64,000 bases of DNA, taken from the NCBI RefSeq assembly GCF_002855575.1, contig NZ_PKRQ01000002.1:744001-808000 (forward strand), in the 5' to 3' direction. This document shows, one piece after another, positions 8,821 to 22,505 of the stretch. The DNA is from Tabrizicola sp. TH137. Its GTDB lineage: Bacteria; Pseudomonadota; Alphaproteobacteria; Rhodobacterales; Rhodobacteraceae. Made by a program: the position numbers and the translations under genes. Each line of letters starts with the position of its first letter. The first letter of the stretch is position 1. The notes under the pieces were generated by a model. It had not been told where the DNA came from. It saw only the letters and a list, made by a program, of their open reading frames with translations, and made no database searches.

Positions 8821-8919
8821 CGTCACCTTCATTGGCTTCGTTGCTGATTTGTTCTCATGTTCCCGCGATTCTGTAAAGAACTTTTTAAGAACATTCCGGA
8901 TCAAAGAAAGAACAAAGCT

Positions 8920-13296
<4,377 letters not shown>

Positions 13297-13325
13297 CCGG
13301 AACAGTCCAGCACCCGCCGCAGGCT

Positions 13326-14045
13326 TCAGCTTGCCGCCGCGATGGAAACGCGGCGATGGGCGATCTCCGGCACCGGGTCGCGCATCACATAGCCGCGCCC
13401 CCAGACCGTCTCGATATAGTTCTCGCCCCCCGTCGCCTCGGCCAGCTTCTTGCGCAGCTTGCAGATGAAGACGTCGATGATCTTCAGCTCCGGCTCGTCC
13501 ATCCCGCCATAAAGGTGGTTCAGGAACATCTCCTTCGTCAGGGTCGTGCCCTTGCGCAGGCTGAGGAGTTCCAGGATCTGATACTCCTTCCCCGTCAGAT
13601 GCACGCTCTTGCCGCCCACATCCACCGATTTGGCGTCAAGGTTCACATTGATCTGGCCAGTCCGGATGATCGACTGCGCATGACCCTTGGACCGGCGGAT
13701 GATCGCGTGGATTCGCGCGATCAGCTCTTCGCGGTGGAAGGGTTTGGTCAGATAGTCATCCGCGCCGAAGCCGAATCCCCGGATCTTGCTGTCGGTGTCA
13801 TCCGACCCCGACAGGATGAGGATGGGCGTTTCGATCTTGGCCATCCGCAACTGGCGCAGAACCTCATGCCCGCTCATGTCGGGAAGGTTCAGGTCCAGAA
13901 GGATGAGATCGTAGTCGTAGAGTTTCGCCAGATCTATGCCATCTTCCCCAAGATCCGTGCAGTACACGTTCAGGTTGGCATGGGTCAGCATCAACTCGAT
14001 GCTCCGCGATGTCGCGGGATCGTCTTCAACCAAAAGCACTCGCAT
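13326..14045 (-). CDS. ctrA: Response regulator CtrA, OmpR family
   Basis: A 239-residue DNA-binding response regulator. The receiver domain has the acidic pair in [17 protein letters not shown], phospho-acceptor Asp51 in [13 protein letters not shown], and the switch lysine in [22 protein letters not shown]. The winged-helix effector contains [20 protein letters not shown] and [22 protein letters not shown], diagnostic of CtrA. In Rhodobacterales CtrA is usually not essential but controls motility, quorum-linked traits and gene transfer agents. The adjacent SciP gene on the same strand supports the call. Upstream lies a TTAA-N7-TTAC box that could be an autoregulatory site. Confidence 0.97.
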   Translation of the reverse strand: MRVLLVEDDPATSRSIELMLTHANLNVYCTDLGEDGIDLAKLYDYDLILLDLNLPDMSGHEVLRQLRMAKIETPILILSGSDDTDSKIRGFGFGADDYLTKPFHREELIARIHAIIRRSKGHAQSIIRTGQINVNLDAKSVDVGGKSVHLTGKEYQILELLSLRKGTTLTKEMFLNHLYGGMDEPELKIIDVFICKLRKKLAEATGGENYIETVWGRGYVMRDPVPEIAHRRVSIAAAS

Positions 14046-14091
14046 GTCACTCTCCGTAAAGCCGCCCTAAGGCGACATTGCAGACCACTCG

Positions 14092-14106
14092 TTAAACAAA
14101 GATTAC
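14092..14106. promoter_or_regulatory. Candidate CtrA box upstream of ctrA (TTAA-N7-TTAC)
   Basis: TTAA at 14092-14095, seven bases, then TTAC at 14103-14106: one base off the TTAA-N7-TTAA CtrA consensus. It lies 47-61 bases upstream of the ctrA start, in an unusually AT-rich patch between sciP and ctrA. Autoregulation is an inference from the family. Confidence 0.45.
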
Positions 14107-14133
14107 TATGGCAGATTTTGCATCAAGCTCAAT

Positions 14134-14412
14134 CTAAAATTGTCGATAATGCTGAACCTTGGTCGCCCGCAGCGCCGCAGCACCATGGCGGCCCATGGCG
14201 GCCTCCCAACTGCCCAATTCCTCATCGGTCAGCCGATAGCGCTCCAGCGCCTCCTCCCGGCCGATCAGCCCATGCTGCACGGCCTGCACCACCACGGCCT
14301 TGCGCCGCGCCACCCAGCGATGGGTGTCGGCGGGCGGCAGATCGGCCCGCGTCAGAATGGTGCCATCCGGCAGGGTCACATGGCGGGGGCCGGGAACGCG
14401 CTTGATATACAT
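14134..14412 (-). CDS. sciP: SciP-like CtrA inhibitory protein (DUF1153 family)
   Basis: A 92-residue protein starting MYIKRVPGPRHVTLPDGTIL, with a helix-turn-helix-like core (RKAVVVQAVQHGLIGREEALERYRLTDEELGSWEAAM) ending near VQHYRQF. This is the DUF1153/SciP family, a small protein that in Caulobacter binds CtrA and blocks its recruitment of RNA polymerase. It lies directly upstream of ctrA on the same strand, with 88 bases between them. Length and motifs fit the family, and the pairing suggests a local feedback loop. Its action in this organism is inferred. Confidence 0.9.
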   Translation of the reverse strand: MYIKRVPGPRHVTLPDGTILTRADLPPADTHRWVARRKAVVVQAVQHGLIGREEALERYRLTDEELGSWEAAMGRHGAAALRATKVQHYRQF

Positions 14413-14561
14413 GCGGGGTCTCCTTCGTCTTCCCCCGGACTATCGCGCCCTTTCCTTAACCGATGCTGAAGGCCCGCCGCCGACCTGCCCCCCTCTTGTG
14501 GCCCGCCCCCTTTTTCCTGTATTGCAACGGCCTTCCGCAGATCACCCACCGGACCTCCGCC

Positions 14562-15707
14562 ATGGCGCTCGATCAACCGCTCAACTCGCTCGGCCTGCCG
14601 AAGGCCCCCGCCGATACCCGCGTGGTCGTCGCCATGTCGGGCGGCGTGGACTCCTCGGTCGTCGCCGCCATGCTGGCGGAAGAGGGCTATGATGTGGTGG
14701 GCGTCACCCTGCAACTCTACGATCACGGCGCGGCGCTCGCCAAGAAGGGCGCCTGCTGCGCGGGCCGCGACATCCACGATGCCCGCCGCGTGGCCGAAAC
14801 CATGGGCTTTCCGCATTACGTCCTCGACTACGAAAACACCTTCCGCGAAGCGGTGATCGAGGAATTCGCCGATGCCTACCTCGCCGGCGCAACCCCGGTT
14901 CCCTGCATCCGCTGCAATGAACGGGTGAAGTTCAAGGACCTGCTCGCCACCGCCAAGGATCTGGAGGCCGACTGTATGGCCACCGGCCACTATATCCAGC
15001 GCAAGATGGGCGCGCTTGGGCCGGAACTGCACATGGCCGGCGATCCCAACCGCGATCAGTCCTATTTCCTCTTCTCCACCACGGCGGAACAGCTTGCCTA
15101 TCTGCGCTTCCCCCTCGGCCACCTCGCCTCCAAGGCCGAAACCCGCGCGCTGGCGGCACGCTATGGCCTGCCCGTGGCCGACAAGCCCGACAGCCAGGAC
15201 ATCTGCTTTGTCCCAAACGGCAATTACGCCGCGGTGATCGAAAAGCTGCGCCCCGGCGCCGCCGACCCGGGCGAGATCGTGGATCTTTCCGGTCGCGTCC
15301 TCGGCACGCACCGGGGCGTGATCCATTACACGATCGGGCAGCGCAAGGGCCTCGGCATCGGCGGCCTGGGCGATCCGCTCTATGTGGTCAAACTCGACCC
15401 CGACAGCCGCCGCGTGATCGTCGGGCCGAAAGAGGCGCTCTCCACCCGCACCGTGCCGCTGCGCGAGATCAACTGGCTGGGCGACGCCCCCCTTGCCAGC
15501 CGCGCCGAATGGCAGGTGAACGTGAAGGTCCGCTCCACCCGCCCCCCGCGCCCCGCCGTCATCCGCCCGCTGTCGGAAACAGAGGCCGAGGTGGAACTGC
15601 TCTCGCCCGAAGACGGCGTCAGCCCCGGTCAGGCCTGCGTCTTCTACGCCCCCGAAGGCAGCCGCGTCCTGGGCGGCGGCTGGATCTGGAAAGGCCGCCA
15701 AGCCTAA
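14562..15707 (+). CDS. mnmA: tRNA-specific 2-thiouridylase MnmA
   Basis: The 381-residue ATP-dependent enzyme adds sulfur to the wobble uridine (s2U34) of tRNAs for Lys, Glu and Gln. The PP-loop is [20 protein letters not shown] near residue 26. Catalytic cysteines are in [14 protein letters not shown] and [15 protein letters not shown], followed by the [12 protein letters not shown] motif. The ATG at 14562 gives the usual N-terminus; an upstream in-frame start at 14463 would add an unlikely proline-rich tail. It diverges from sciP. The stop codon lies within the first of three tandem hairpins. Confidence 0.96.
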   Translation: MALDQPLNSLGLPKAPADTRVVVAMSGGVDSSVVAAMLAEEGYDVVGVTLQLYDHGAALAKKGACCAGRDIHDARRVAETMGFPHYVLDYENTFREAVIEEFADAYLAGATPVPCIRCNERVKFKDLLATAKDLEADCMATGHYIQRKMGALGPELHMAGDPNRDQSYFLFSTTAEQLAYLRFPLGHLASKAETRALAARYGLPVADKPDSQDICFVPNGNYAAVIEKLRPGAADPGEIVDLSGRVLGTHRGVIHYTIGQRKGLGIGGLGDPLYVVKLDPDSRRVIVGPKEALSTRTVPLREINWLGDAPLASRAEWQVNVKVRSTRPPRPAVIRPLSETEAEVELLSPEDGVSPGQACVFYAPEGSRVLGGGWIWKGRQA

Positions 15708-15805
15708 GATTTTTCACTGAAAAATCTTAGGCTTTCCCAGCCAAAACTCTTCTGGAAGAGTTTTGGCATCGCGCGCCAGGATTTTTGGCCAAAAATCCTG
15801 GCGCG
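15701..15805. terminator. Train of three perfect hairpins between convergent mnmA and lpxB
   Basis: Hairpin 1 (15701-15733) has 15-base arms around ACT and contains the mnmA stop codon. Hairpin 2 (15741-15766) has 12-base arms CCAAAACTCTTC/GAAGAGTTTTGG. Hairpin 3 (15772-15805) is a 34-bp perfect palindrome with 17-base arms starting CGCGCCAGGATTTTTGG. Each contains runs of A and T on both strands, so each can work as a terminator in both directions. Similar trains occur at 36626, 45529 and 56275. Confidence 0.8.
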
Positions 15806-15816
15806 ATGAACCGCCG

Positions 15817-16932
15817 TCACAGGACCGAAAGCACCGACCGCGCCGCCCGCAGCCCGGGCGCTTCGCCACCCTTGCCCAGCCGCTCCATCGTCAGGCGCAT
15901 CGCCGCCCCCTGCGCCGAAGGGTCCGCCAGCAGCGCCTCCACCGCCGGCGCGATCAACTCCGCCCGGCAGCGGTCCCCGATGAATTCCGGCACGACCCGC
16001 GTCTCGCTCACCAGATTGACCAGCGTCACCGTGTCGATCAGCGCCGCCCGCCGCATCAGCCACAGCGTCAGGGGATGCATGTCATAGGCGATCACCATCG
16101 GGCAGCCCGCCGCCGCCAGTTCCAGCGATACGGTCCCCGAAGCCGCCACCGCCACATCCGCCGCCGCAAAGGCCCCGCGCTTCAGACCCGGCTCTTCCAC
16201 GATCACCGGCTGCACCCGCCAGTCCGCCGTCACCTCGCGCACCAGCCCCGCCACCCCCCGGACCGTCGGCAAGGCCACGCGCAGCCCCGGATGGCGCGCG
16301 GCCAGCCGCCCCAGCACCTCGCCCAGAACCGGGGCCAGCCGCGCCACCTCGCCGCGCCGCGACCCCGGGAGGGCCAGCACCAGCGGCCCCTCCCCGGCCC
16401 AGGCCGCGCATTCCGCCTCCGATGCCGCAGGCTCCGCCACCACCGGATGCCCCACGAAATCGCAGCTCATCCCCGCCGCCTGCATATAGGGCGGCTCAAA
16501 AGGCAGCAGGGCCAGCACATGATCCACATGCCGCGCCATCTTCGCCGCCCGCCCCGGCCGCCAGGCCCAGACCGAGGGCGCAACATAATGGATCGTCCGC
16601 AGCCCGGGCCGTGCGGCCTTCACCAGCGCCGCCACCCGCAGCCCGAAATCGGGGCTGTCGATCGTCACCAACGCCGCCGCATCCGAGGCGATCACCGCCT
16701 CCGCCACCTCGCGGATACGCCGCTTCAGGTGAAAATACTTGGGCAGAACCTCGGCGATGCCCATCACCGAAAGCTCTTCCATCGGGAAGAGCGACCCCAT
16801 CCCCTCGGCCTGCATCAGGGGCCCCGCAACCCCGTCAAAGGTCACCCCCGGCGACAGCGCCTTCAGCCCCGCCATCAGCGCCGCCCCCAGACGGTCGCCC
16901 GAGGGCTCGCCGGCGACGAGGAAGATCTTCAT
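15817..16932 (-). CDS. lpxB: Lipid-A-disaccharide synthase
   Basis: The 371-residue glycosyltransferase (GT19) joins UDP-2,3-diacylglucosamine and lipid X to make the lipid A disaccharide. It begins MKIFLVAGEPSGDRLGAAL, the family hallmark. TIHYVAPSVWAWRPGRA, ALPGSRRGEVARLAPVL and VAASGTVSLELAAAGCPMVIAYD follow. It overlaps lpxI by four bases and closes the long envelope operon. The ATG at 16932 is chosen because longer in-frame starts only read into lpxI. Confidence 0.97.
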   Translation of the reverse strand: MKIFLVAGEPSGDRLGAALMAGLKALSPGVTFDGVAGPLMQAEGMGSLFPMEELSVMGIAEVLPKYFHLKRRIREVAEAVIASDAAALVTIDSPDFGLRVAALVKAARPGLRTIHYVAPSVWAWRPGRAAKMARHVDHVLALLPFEPPYMQAAGMSCDFVGHPVVAEPAASEAECAAWAGEGPLVLALPGSRRGEVARLAPVLGEVLGRLAARHPGLRVALPTVRGVAGLVREVTADWRVQPVIVEEPGLKRGAFAAADVAVAASGTVSLELAAAGCPMVIAYDMHPLTLWLMRRAALIDTVTLVNLVSETRVVPEFIGDRCRAELIAPAVEALLADPSAQGAAMRLTMERLGKGGEAPGLRAARSVLSVL

Positions 16933-17735
16933 GGCTTCCGCGCCCAGAGGAACAGGCCCGCCGCCTCCGCCTCGGCCACCATCGCGGACAGGTCGAGGCA
17001 GATCACGCCCCCCGCCTCCCACACAATCCCGCCAAGCCCCGCCGCCGCCACGCGGCGCAGGGTTTCCACCCCCAGCGCGGGCAGGTCGATCCGGCGGTCC
17101 TGCCCCGGCTTCGGCGCCTTGTAGAACAGTCCCTTCGCCCCTGCGGGCCGCAGGCCCGGCGGAATCGCCGCCACGCCCGCCAGCATCGCATCCGTCCCCG
17201 GCAGCGCCTCCACGGCAAGGCACAGCCCCTGCTGCACCACCGCGCCCTGCCCCACATCCACGCGTCCCAGCGCGCCCACGATCACCGCCGCCCGCGCCGC
17301 ATCGGCCCGGTCCCGATCCGTGACCGCGCCGCACAGAAGCCCGGCCCCCGGCACCAGCGCAGGCGCGATCTCCTGCACCCCCACCAGCGCGAAACCCGCC
17401 TCCTCGAAAATCGCCAGCACCTCGCGCAGGGTGGCATCATCGCCCTGCCCCATGGCCGCCAGCAGACGCGGCACCATCCCCGCCGTGTCGGGGTCAAACA
17501 GCGCCGGGTCCAGCCTTGGCCGCTGCACCGCACCCGCGAAACAGACCCGCGTGACCCCCTCATCCTCCAGCGCCCGCAGGAACGGCACCAGCCGCTCCAC
17601 CCGGAACCGCAGGTCCGGCTCCAGGCCCGCAGGGGCGAACCCCTCCAGCGCCGCCACGAAAGGCCGTTCCGCCATCGCGGCCATCACCGCCGCAGGCAGG
17701 CCCCCCGCCCCCGCAATGATTGCCGTCCGCGTCAT
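16929..17735 (-). CDS. lpxI: UDP-2,3-diacylglucosamine pyrophosphatase LpxI
   Basis: The 268-residue enzyme replaces LpxH in alphaproteobacteria and hydrolyses UDP-2,3-diacylglucosamine to lipid X and UMP. It starts MTRTAIIAGAGGLP and contains LVPFLRALEDEGVTRVCFAGAVQRP and the C-terminal ATVDVGQGAVVQQG-type region (here GRVDVGQGAVVQQGLCLAVEALPGTDAML). Its position between lpxA and lpxB, with four-base overlaps on both sides, is the standard arrangement. Confidence 0.94.
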   Translation of the reverse strand: MTRTAIIAGAGGLPAAVMAAMAERPFVAALEGFAPAGLEPDLRFRVERLVPFLRALEDEGVTRVCFAGAVQRPRLDPALFDPDTAGMVPRLLAAMGQGDDATLREVLAIFEEAGFALVGVQEIAPALVPGAGLLCGAVTDRDRADAARAAVIVGALGRVDVGQGAVVQQGLCLAVEALPGTDAMLAGVAAIPPGLRPAGAKGLFYKAPKPGQDRRIDLPALGVETLRRVAAAGLGGIVWEAGGVICLDLSAMVAEAEAAGLFLWARKP

Positions 17736-18529
17736 TTCGGCGTCAGGAAAGACCGGTCCGAGGCCGACAGGATGAATTCCGTCACCTCGCGCACATAGGC
17801 GCTGTCCGTCTCGTCGGCCAGCTTGCGCGCCCGGTCAAGGAACGTCCCCTCCCCCTGCGCCAGCATCTGATAGGCCGCCCGCAGCGCAGTGATCTCGCCC
17901 CGCTCCACGCCGCGCCGCTTCAGCCCCACAAGGTTCAGCCCGTCCAGCTCCCCCCTCGGGGCCTGCACAAGGCCATAGGGGATCACGTCATTCGTCACCA
18001 TGGTCACGGCCCCGATGATCGCGCCCTGCCCGATCCGCACGAATTGATGCACGCCCGACAACCCGCCCACGATCACGTCATCGCCCAGCACGCAATGCCC
18101 TGCGATGGCCACATGGTTCACCAGGATCACGCGATTGCCGATCTGCGCATCATGGCCCACATGCGCGCCGGTCATCACCAGCACGTCATCGCCCAACCGC
18201 GTCACGCCGCCGCCGCCTTCCGTGCCCACGTTCAGCGTCGCCGCCTCACGGATGCGGCAGCGCTGGCCGATCACCAGCCGCGTCTTCTCGCCCTTGTATT
18301 TCAGGTCCTGCGGCACCTCGCCCACCGTGGCGAAGGGGAAGATCACCGACTCCTCCCCCACCTCGGTCCAGCCGGTGACCACGGCATGGCTCTTCACCAC
18401 GACCCGGTCCTTCAGCACCACCTCCGGCCCGATCACCGAAAAGGGGCCGATCTCGCAGCCCGCGCCGATCACCGCGCCGTCCTCGATCACGGCCGAAGGA
18501 TGGATGCGCGCCTCGGGGTGAATGGTCAT
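17732..18529 (-). CDS. lpxA: UDP-N-acetylglucosamine O-acyltransferase
   Basis: The 265-residue trimeric left-handed beta-helix enzyme transfers a 3-hydroxyacyl chain to UDP-GlcNAc, the first step of lipid A synthesis. Hexapeptide repeats run through the N-terminal two thirds (IHPSAVIEDGAVIGAGCEIGPF). The catalytic histidine region NVGTEGGGGVTRLGDDVLVMTGAHVGHDAQIGN and VNDVIPYGLV-type segments (TNDVIPYGLVQAPRGELDGLN) are visible. The ATG at 18529 starts MTIHPEARIHPSA, as in homologues. It begins two bases after the fabZ stop and overlaps lpxI by four bases. Confidence 0.97.
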   Translation of the reverse strand: MTIHPEARIHPSAVIEDGAVIGAGCEIGPFSVIGPEVVLKDRVVVKSHAVVTGWTEVGEESVIFPFATVGEVPQDLKYKGEKTRLVIGQRCRIREAATLNVGTEGGGGVTRLGDDVLVMTGAHVGHDAQIGNRVILVNHVAIAGHCVLGDDVIVGGLSGVHQFVRIGQGAIIGAVTMVTNDVIPYGLVQAPRGELDGLNLVGLKRRGVERGEITALRAAYQMLAQGEGTFLDRARKLADETDSAYVREVTEFILSASDRSFLTPK

Positions 18530-18531
18530 GC

Positions 18532-19005
18532 TCAGGCCTTCGGCACGTCGAACATGGCCATGAAGGTGGCCTCGCAGGCCAGTTCCCCCTCCACCATCGC
18601 GCGGCCTTCGAATTTCCACACCCGCCCGCCGCCGCGCAGCGCCTTCACATGCAGTTCCAGCACGTCACCGGGCACCACCTTGCGGCGGAACTTCACCCCG
18701 TCCACGCCCATGAAGAAGACCTTCGCCTGCTTGTCCACCAGATCCATCGACAGGCCCACGAGGATGCCGCTCGTCTGCGCCATCGCCTCGATGATCATCA
18801 CGCCGGGAAAGATCGGCATGCCGGGGAAATGCCCGGTGAATTGCGGCTCGTTGATCGTGACATTCTTGATGCCGACACAGCTTTCGTTGACGACGATGTC
18901 GCGCACCTTGTCCACCAGAAGAAAGGGATAGCGGTGCGGAATGATCCGCTGGATCAGGTCAAGATCGGCACTGGTGACGGCGCTGCTGGCGGTGGCCTCG
19001 GTCAT
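18532..19005 (-). CDS. fabZ: 3-hydroxyacyl-[acyl-carrier-protein] dehydratase FabZ
   Basis: The 157-residue hot-dog fold enzyme dehydrates 3-hydroxyacyl-ACP during fatty acid synthesis and competes with LpxA for substrate. [17 protein letters not shown] leads into the active-site helix [21 protein letters not shown] with its catalytic His and Glu. The ATG at 19005 follows a GAAGGAGAA ribosome site. It lies directly upstream of lpxA in the usual order. Confidence 0.97.
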   Translation of the reverse strand: MTEATASSAVTSADLDLIQRIIPHRYPFLLVDKVRDIVVNESCVGIKNVTINEPQFTGHFPGMPIFPGVMIIEAMAQTSGILVGLSMDLVDKQAKVFFMGVDGVKFRRKVVPGDVLELHVKALRGGGRVWKFEGRAMVEGELACEATFMAMFDVPKA

Positions 19006-19091
19006 CGGGTTCTCCTTCTTCCGCGGCCCGCCGCGCCGGGCCACCGGAACGTGACTAGCAACTTGCCGGGGGCGAAACAAGCATCCGGCGC

Positions 19092-19760
19092 TCAAGGGCC
19101 CGGAGCGGGCGCGGGCGCCGGTGCGACAGGCGCCACGGGCGCGGCCTCCGGCGCCGGCTCGGGTCCGGCCTCCGGCGCTGCGTCCAGATCGCTGCCATCG
19201 CCCAGCACTGCGTCGATCCGCGCGATGGCCTCGTCGGTGATATCCACGCCGCGCAGCGACAGGATCACCGTTTCCTTGTCAAAGATGGCAACCGCCCCGG
19301 TATCCCGCATCAGATCGGCCAGCACCGGGATCGCCGCCTGAAGAAAGCGCTGCCGCTCCGCATCCCGGCGCGAGGTGATGGCGCGCGACTTCGCATCCTG
19401 CGCGGCGCGGATCGCCTCGGTCTTGGCATCGAACTCTTCCGCCAGCTTGCGGAACTCCTCGGCAGGCAGGCTGGGCCGACGATCCGTCAGCGCGCGCTCT
19501 TCCGATTCCAGCGCCTGTTCCAGCCGCAGATTCTCGGCAATCAGCACCTCGCTGTCGGTCTGGAACTGCGTCTCCAGCGCCCGGCCAAAGCGCGTCTCGG
19601 CCAAAAGCCGGTTGCGATCCAGCGTCAGGATGGGCGCACGGGGCAGCACCACCGCCTCCCCCGCCCCCTGCGCCTGCTGCGCCGCGACAGGCTGCGCTGC
19701 AAGCAGGGCCAGCGCGGCCAGGACCGGCCGCCACAGCCCGCCATGGCGCAGGCCCGCCAT
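19092..19760 (-). CDS. skp: OmpH/Skp-family periplasmic chaperone
   Basis: A 222-residue secreted protein with an N-terminal signal ([16 protein letters not shown]). The central part, about residues 40-170, is charged and coiled-coil-like ([39 protein letters not shown]), followed by [21 protein letters not shown], all as in the Skp/OmpH family that guards unfolded outer-membrane proteins. The C-terminus has a low-complexity Ala/Pro tail. Its ATG shares one base with the bamA stop, which fits its role as a BamA partner. Confidence 0.9.
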   Translation of the reverse strand: MAGLRHGGLWRPVLAALALLAAQPVAAQQAQGAGEAVVLPRAPILTLDRNRLLAETRFGRALETQFQTDSEVLIAENLRLEQALESEERALTDRRPSLPAEEFRKLAEEFDAKTEAIRAAQDAKSRAITSRRDAERQRFLQAAIPVLADLMRDTGAVAIFDKETVILSLRGVDITDEAIARIDAVLGDGSDLDAAPEAGPEPAPEAAPVAPVAPAPAPAPGP

Positions 19761-22114
19761 CAGAAGCGCGTCGAAACCGTCAGGTCGAAGGTCTGCTCGA
19801 GGTCATAGTCTTCCTTGACCAGCGGCTTGGCAAAGTTCAACCGCAGCGGCCCGACCGGCGTATCCCAGAAGATCGACACACCCACCGAAGACCGCAGGTT
19901 CATCGAGTCATCCACCGGATTCGCCCCGGCCGACCCGCCATTGATGTTGTCCAGGCTCCAGACCGACCCGACATCGAAGAAGACGCCGCCCGACACCCCG
20001 TATTCCTCCGGCAGGCCCAGCGGGAAATCGGCCTCGAACCGCGCCACGGCGAACATGTTGCCCCCCAGCGCATCGTTCAGCGCGCTCAGGTCGCGCGGGC
20101 CGATCCCGCCGGGCTCAAAGCCCCGGATCTTGCCATTCGCGAAGAAGCGTTCGGTGATCTGGCTGTTCGTGCCGCCCAGGCTGTTGATCATCCCGCCTTC
20201 AAAGATGGCGCGCAGCGTCACCTCTTCCTGGGCCACCTTCGTCTCGGCCAAAGCCAGCGCAGAGGTCATGATGAACTCTGTATCGCCCCCCAGCCCGGCA
20301 ATATCCTGGCCAAAGCGCAGCAGGATGCCCCCTTTCGGGTTCAGACCGCTCACGCGCGTGTCATAGGTATAGGTATAGCCGACCGAGCTTGTGATCTGCG
20401 CCCCCAGCGCGGCTTCCTGCACGATAATGTTCGACGCGCCCGCAGGCACATCGGAAATCTTCGAATCCTTGTAGGTATAGCGCACTTCAAGCCGGCTCAG
20501 TTCGCCCAGCGGGAATTCCAGCGCGGGCGACAGGCGGCCCACGCGGGTATCATAGGTGGTCGAATTCTCGTTGTCCGACTCGCGGTAGGACGCCGCGAAT
20601 TTCAGCGTCACGTCCCGGCCCAGGAAGGCAGGTTCCGCAAAGGAGAACGACCCTTCCGACGTATCGGTCCCGCTGGTCAGCGACACGCCCAGCGCCTGGC
20701 CACGCCCCAGAAAATTCTGCTCGCTCAGCCCGACATTGAAGCCGACGCCGGTCGAAACCCCATAGCTCGCCCCGAAGGTGAGAGAGCCGGTCGGCTGCTC
20801 TTCCACATCGACATTCACCACCACCTGATCGGGCGTGCTGCCCGGTTCGGCATTGACCTGCGCATCGGCAAAGAAACCAAGGGCGCGGATGCGTTCCGCC
20901 GCCTGCCGGATTTCCCGCGCGTTCAGCGGATCGCCTTCCACCGTGCGGAACTGGCGGCGCACCACCTGATCCAGCGTCGTGGTATTGCCCTCGATGTCGA
21001 TGCGCTCCACGAAGATGCGCTCGCCCCGCACGATGGCGAATTCCACATCCAGGATGCCGCCCCGCTCGTCCCGCGTGATCCGCGGATCGACGCGCACGAA
21101 GGTCAGCCCCTTGCGCAGCGCCAGATTTTCCATCCGCGCGATGTTGTTGTCGATCAGCGCGGGCGACCAGGTCTCGCCGCGACGGATGCGCTGCACCGCC
21201 GCGAATTCGGCCGCGTCCACCCCTTCGATCTCGGAAACCGTCGAAACCTCGCCGATGCGGAACTGCTGGCCCTCGCGAATGGTGAAGGTCACGAAGAAGG
21301 CATCCCGCTCCCGCGCGACATCCGACGTGGCATCCAGAACCTGCACATCGGCATAGCCACGCGCCAGGTAGAAATCGCGCAGCAACTGCTTGTCCAGCTC
21401 CAGCCGCTCCGCAACAAAGGTATCGCGCTGGATGATGCTGCGCAGCAGACCGGCCTGCTTGGTCTCCAGCACCTGCCGCAGACGGCGGTCGGTGAAGGCA
21501 CGGTTGCCGACAAAGGACAGCCGTTCGATCTCGGCCACGCGGCCCTCGGTGATCTCGAAGACCAGATCGACGCGATTGCCGTCGCGCCGGATGATGCGCG
21601 GATCGACGGTCGCCGCGATACGGCCCCGCACCCGATAGGCATCGGCAATGGCCGCCGCATCCTCTTCCGCCTGCGACGGCGAATAGACCAGCCGCCCGCG
21701 CGACTTGGCGATCTCCGCCAGTTCTTCGTCCTTCAGCCGGGCATTGCCCTCGAAGTTGACGATGTTGATCATCGGGTATTCGACAACCCGGATCAGAAGC
21801 GTGCTGCCCTGCGGCACCAGCTCGACGGATTCGAACAGGCCGGAATTGACGATGTTCTGATAGGCATCGTTCAGCCGCGCCGCGCTGACCGTCTCGCCGC
21901 GCCCGATTCCGGCATAGGCCAGAATGGTCTGCGGCTCGATGGCCTGGTTGCCCTCCACCGTGACGCTGGAAAAGCTGTAGGTCTGGGCCTGTGCGGCGCT
22001 GTAGGGGGCAAAGGTAACGGCGGCTGTGGAAAGGAAAAACGCCGTCAATGCCGGCCGGAACATCCCCGCGCTCGACCGCATCGACGTATCGAACACGCCT
22101 GTCCTTTTCCGCAT
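19760..22114 (-). CDS. bamA: Outer membrane protein assembly factor BamA
   Basis: The roughly 784-residue product is the central outer-membrane insertase. A signal peptide (ALTAFFLSTAAVTFAPYSAAQAQ) is followed by five POTRA domains, about residues 45-400 (for example NIVNFEGNARLKDEELAEIAKSRGR), and a 16-stranded C-terminal barrel ending LTVSTRF with the terminal aromatic residue. FEPGGIGPRD carries an RGF-type loop, here IRGFEPGG. The ATG at 22114 has AGGATCC before it; the GTG at 22153 adds 13 unsupported residues. Confidence 0.96.
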   Translation of the reverse strand: MRKRTGVFDTSMRSSAGMFRPALTAFFLSTAAVTFAPYSAAQAQTYSFSSVTVEGNQAIEPQTILAYAGIGRGETVSAARLNDAYQNIVNSGLFESVELVPQGSTLLIRVVEYPMINIVNFEGNARLKDEELAEIAKSRGRLVYSPSQAEEDAAAIADAYRVRGRIAATVDPRIIRRDGNRVDLVFEITEGRVAEIERLSFVGNRAFTDRRLRQVLETKQAGLLRSIIQRDTFVAERLELDKQLLRDFYLARGYADVQVLDATSDVARERDAFFVTFTIREGQQFRIGEVSTVSEIEGVDAAEFAAVQRIRRGETWSPALIDNNIARMENLALRKGLTFVRVDPRITRDERGGILDVEFAIVRGERIFVERIDIEGNTTTLDQVVRRQFRTVEGDPLNAREIRQAAERIRALGFFADAQVNAEPGSTPDQVVVNVDVEEQPTGSLTFGASYGVSTGVGFNVGLSEQNFLGRGQALGVSLTSGTDTSEGSFSFAEPAFLGRDVTLKFAASYRESDNENSTTYDTRVGRLSPALEFPLGELSRLEVRYTYKDSKISDVPAGASNIIVQEAALGAQITSSVGYTYTYDTRVSGLNPKGGILLRFGQDIAGLGGDTEFIMTSALALAETKVAQEEVTLRAIFEGGMINSLGGTNSQITERFFANGKIRGFEPGGIGPRDLSALNDALGGNMFAVARFEADFPLGLPEEYGVSGGVFFDVGSVWSLDNINGGSAGANPVDDSMNLRSSVGVSIFWDTPVGPLRLNFAKPLVKEDYDLEQTFDLTVSTRF

Positions 22115-22202
22115 GGATCCTGCCCCGCCATTAACTAATTCTTGCGTCTTCACTAGCCTGACAAGCGGGGATTGTCAAAAGGCTGTGGCCGTTTTCCCGG
22201 CC

Positions 22203-22340
22203 TTAGTGACCCAGAAACTGCGTTCCGAGAAAGGCCCCGGCCAGCAGGCCCGCGGCCATCGTGGCCAGCGTGAAGATCCGGTCGGCATTCACCACCATGA
22301 TGATGGACAGGCCGCGATAGCTCTTGGCGATGCTGTTCAT
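22203..22340 (-). CDS. 45-residue single-helix membrane peptide between rseP and bamA
   Basis: The peptide begins MNSIAKSYRGLSIIMVVNAD and continues as one hydrophobic helix (TLATMAAGLLAGAFLGTQFLGH) to a TAA stop. A GGGAGA ribosome site lies 8 bases before the ATG at 22340. It sits between rseP and bamA, in the same direction. Hydrophobic segment, good ribosome site and placement make it credible, and from memory it resembles short unnamed proteins in related genomes. The function is unknown; a role near the envelope machinery is only suggested by context. Confidence 0.65.
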   Translation of the reverse strand: MNSIAKSYRGLSIIMVVNADRIFTLATMAAGLLAGAFLGTQFLGH

Positions 22341-22505
22341 GTCTTTTTCTCCCATCCTGTTGGCAGCAACAGGGCTAGGGTCCGAATGTGGCGCGAGTTT
22401 GGCCCGCTCCCGGCGCTTTCGCGACGGCAGGCCCGGCTCCGCGCCAGACCTGCAAGTTGCGCGCCAGACCCGGCCCGCGCCAGTCCGGCCCGCGCCAGTC
22501 CGGCC

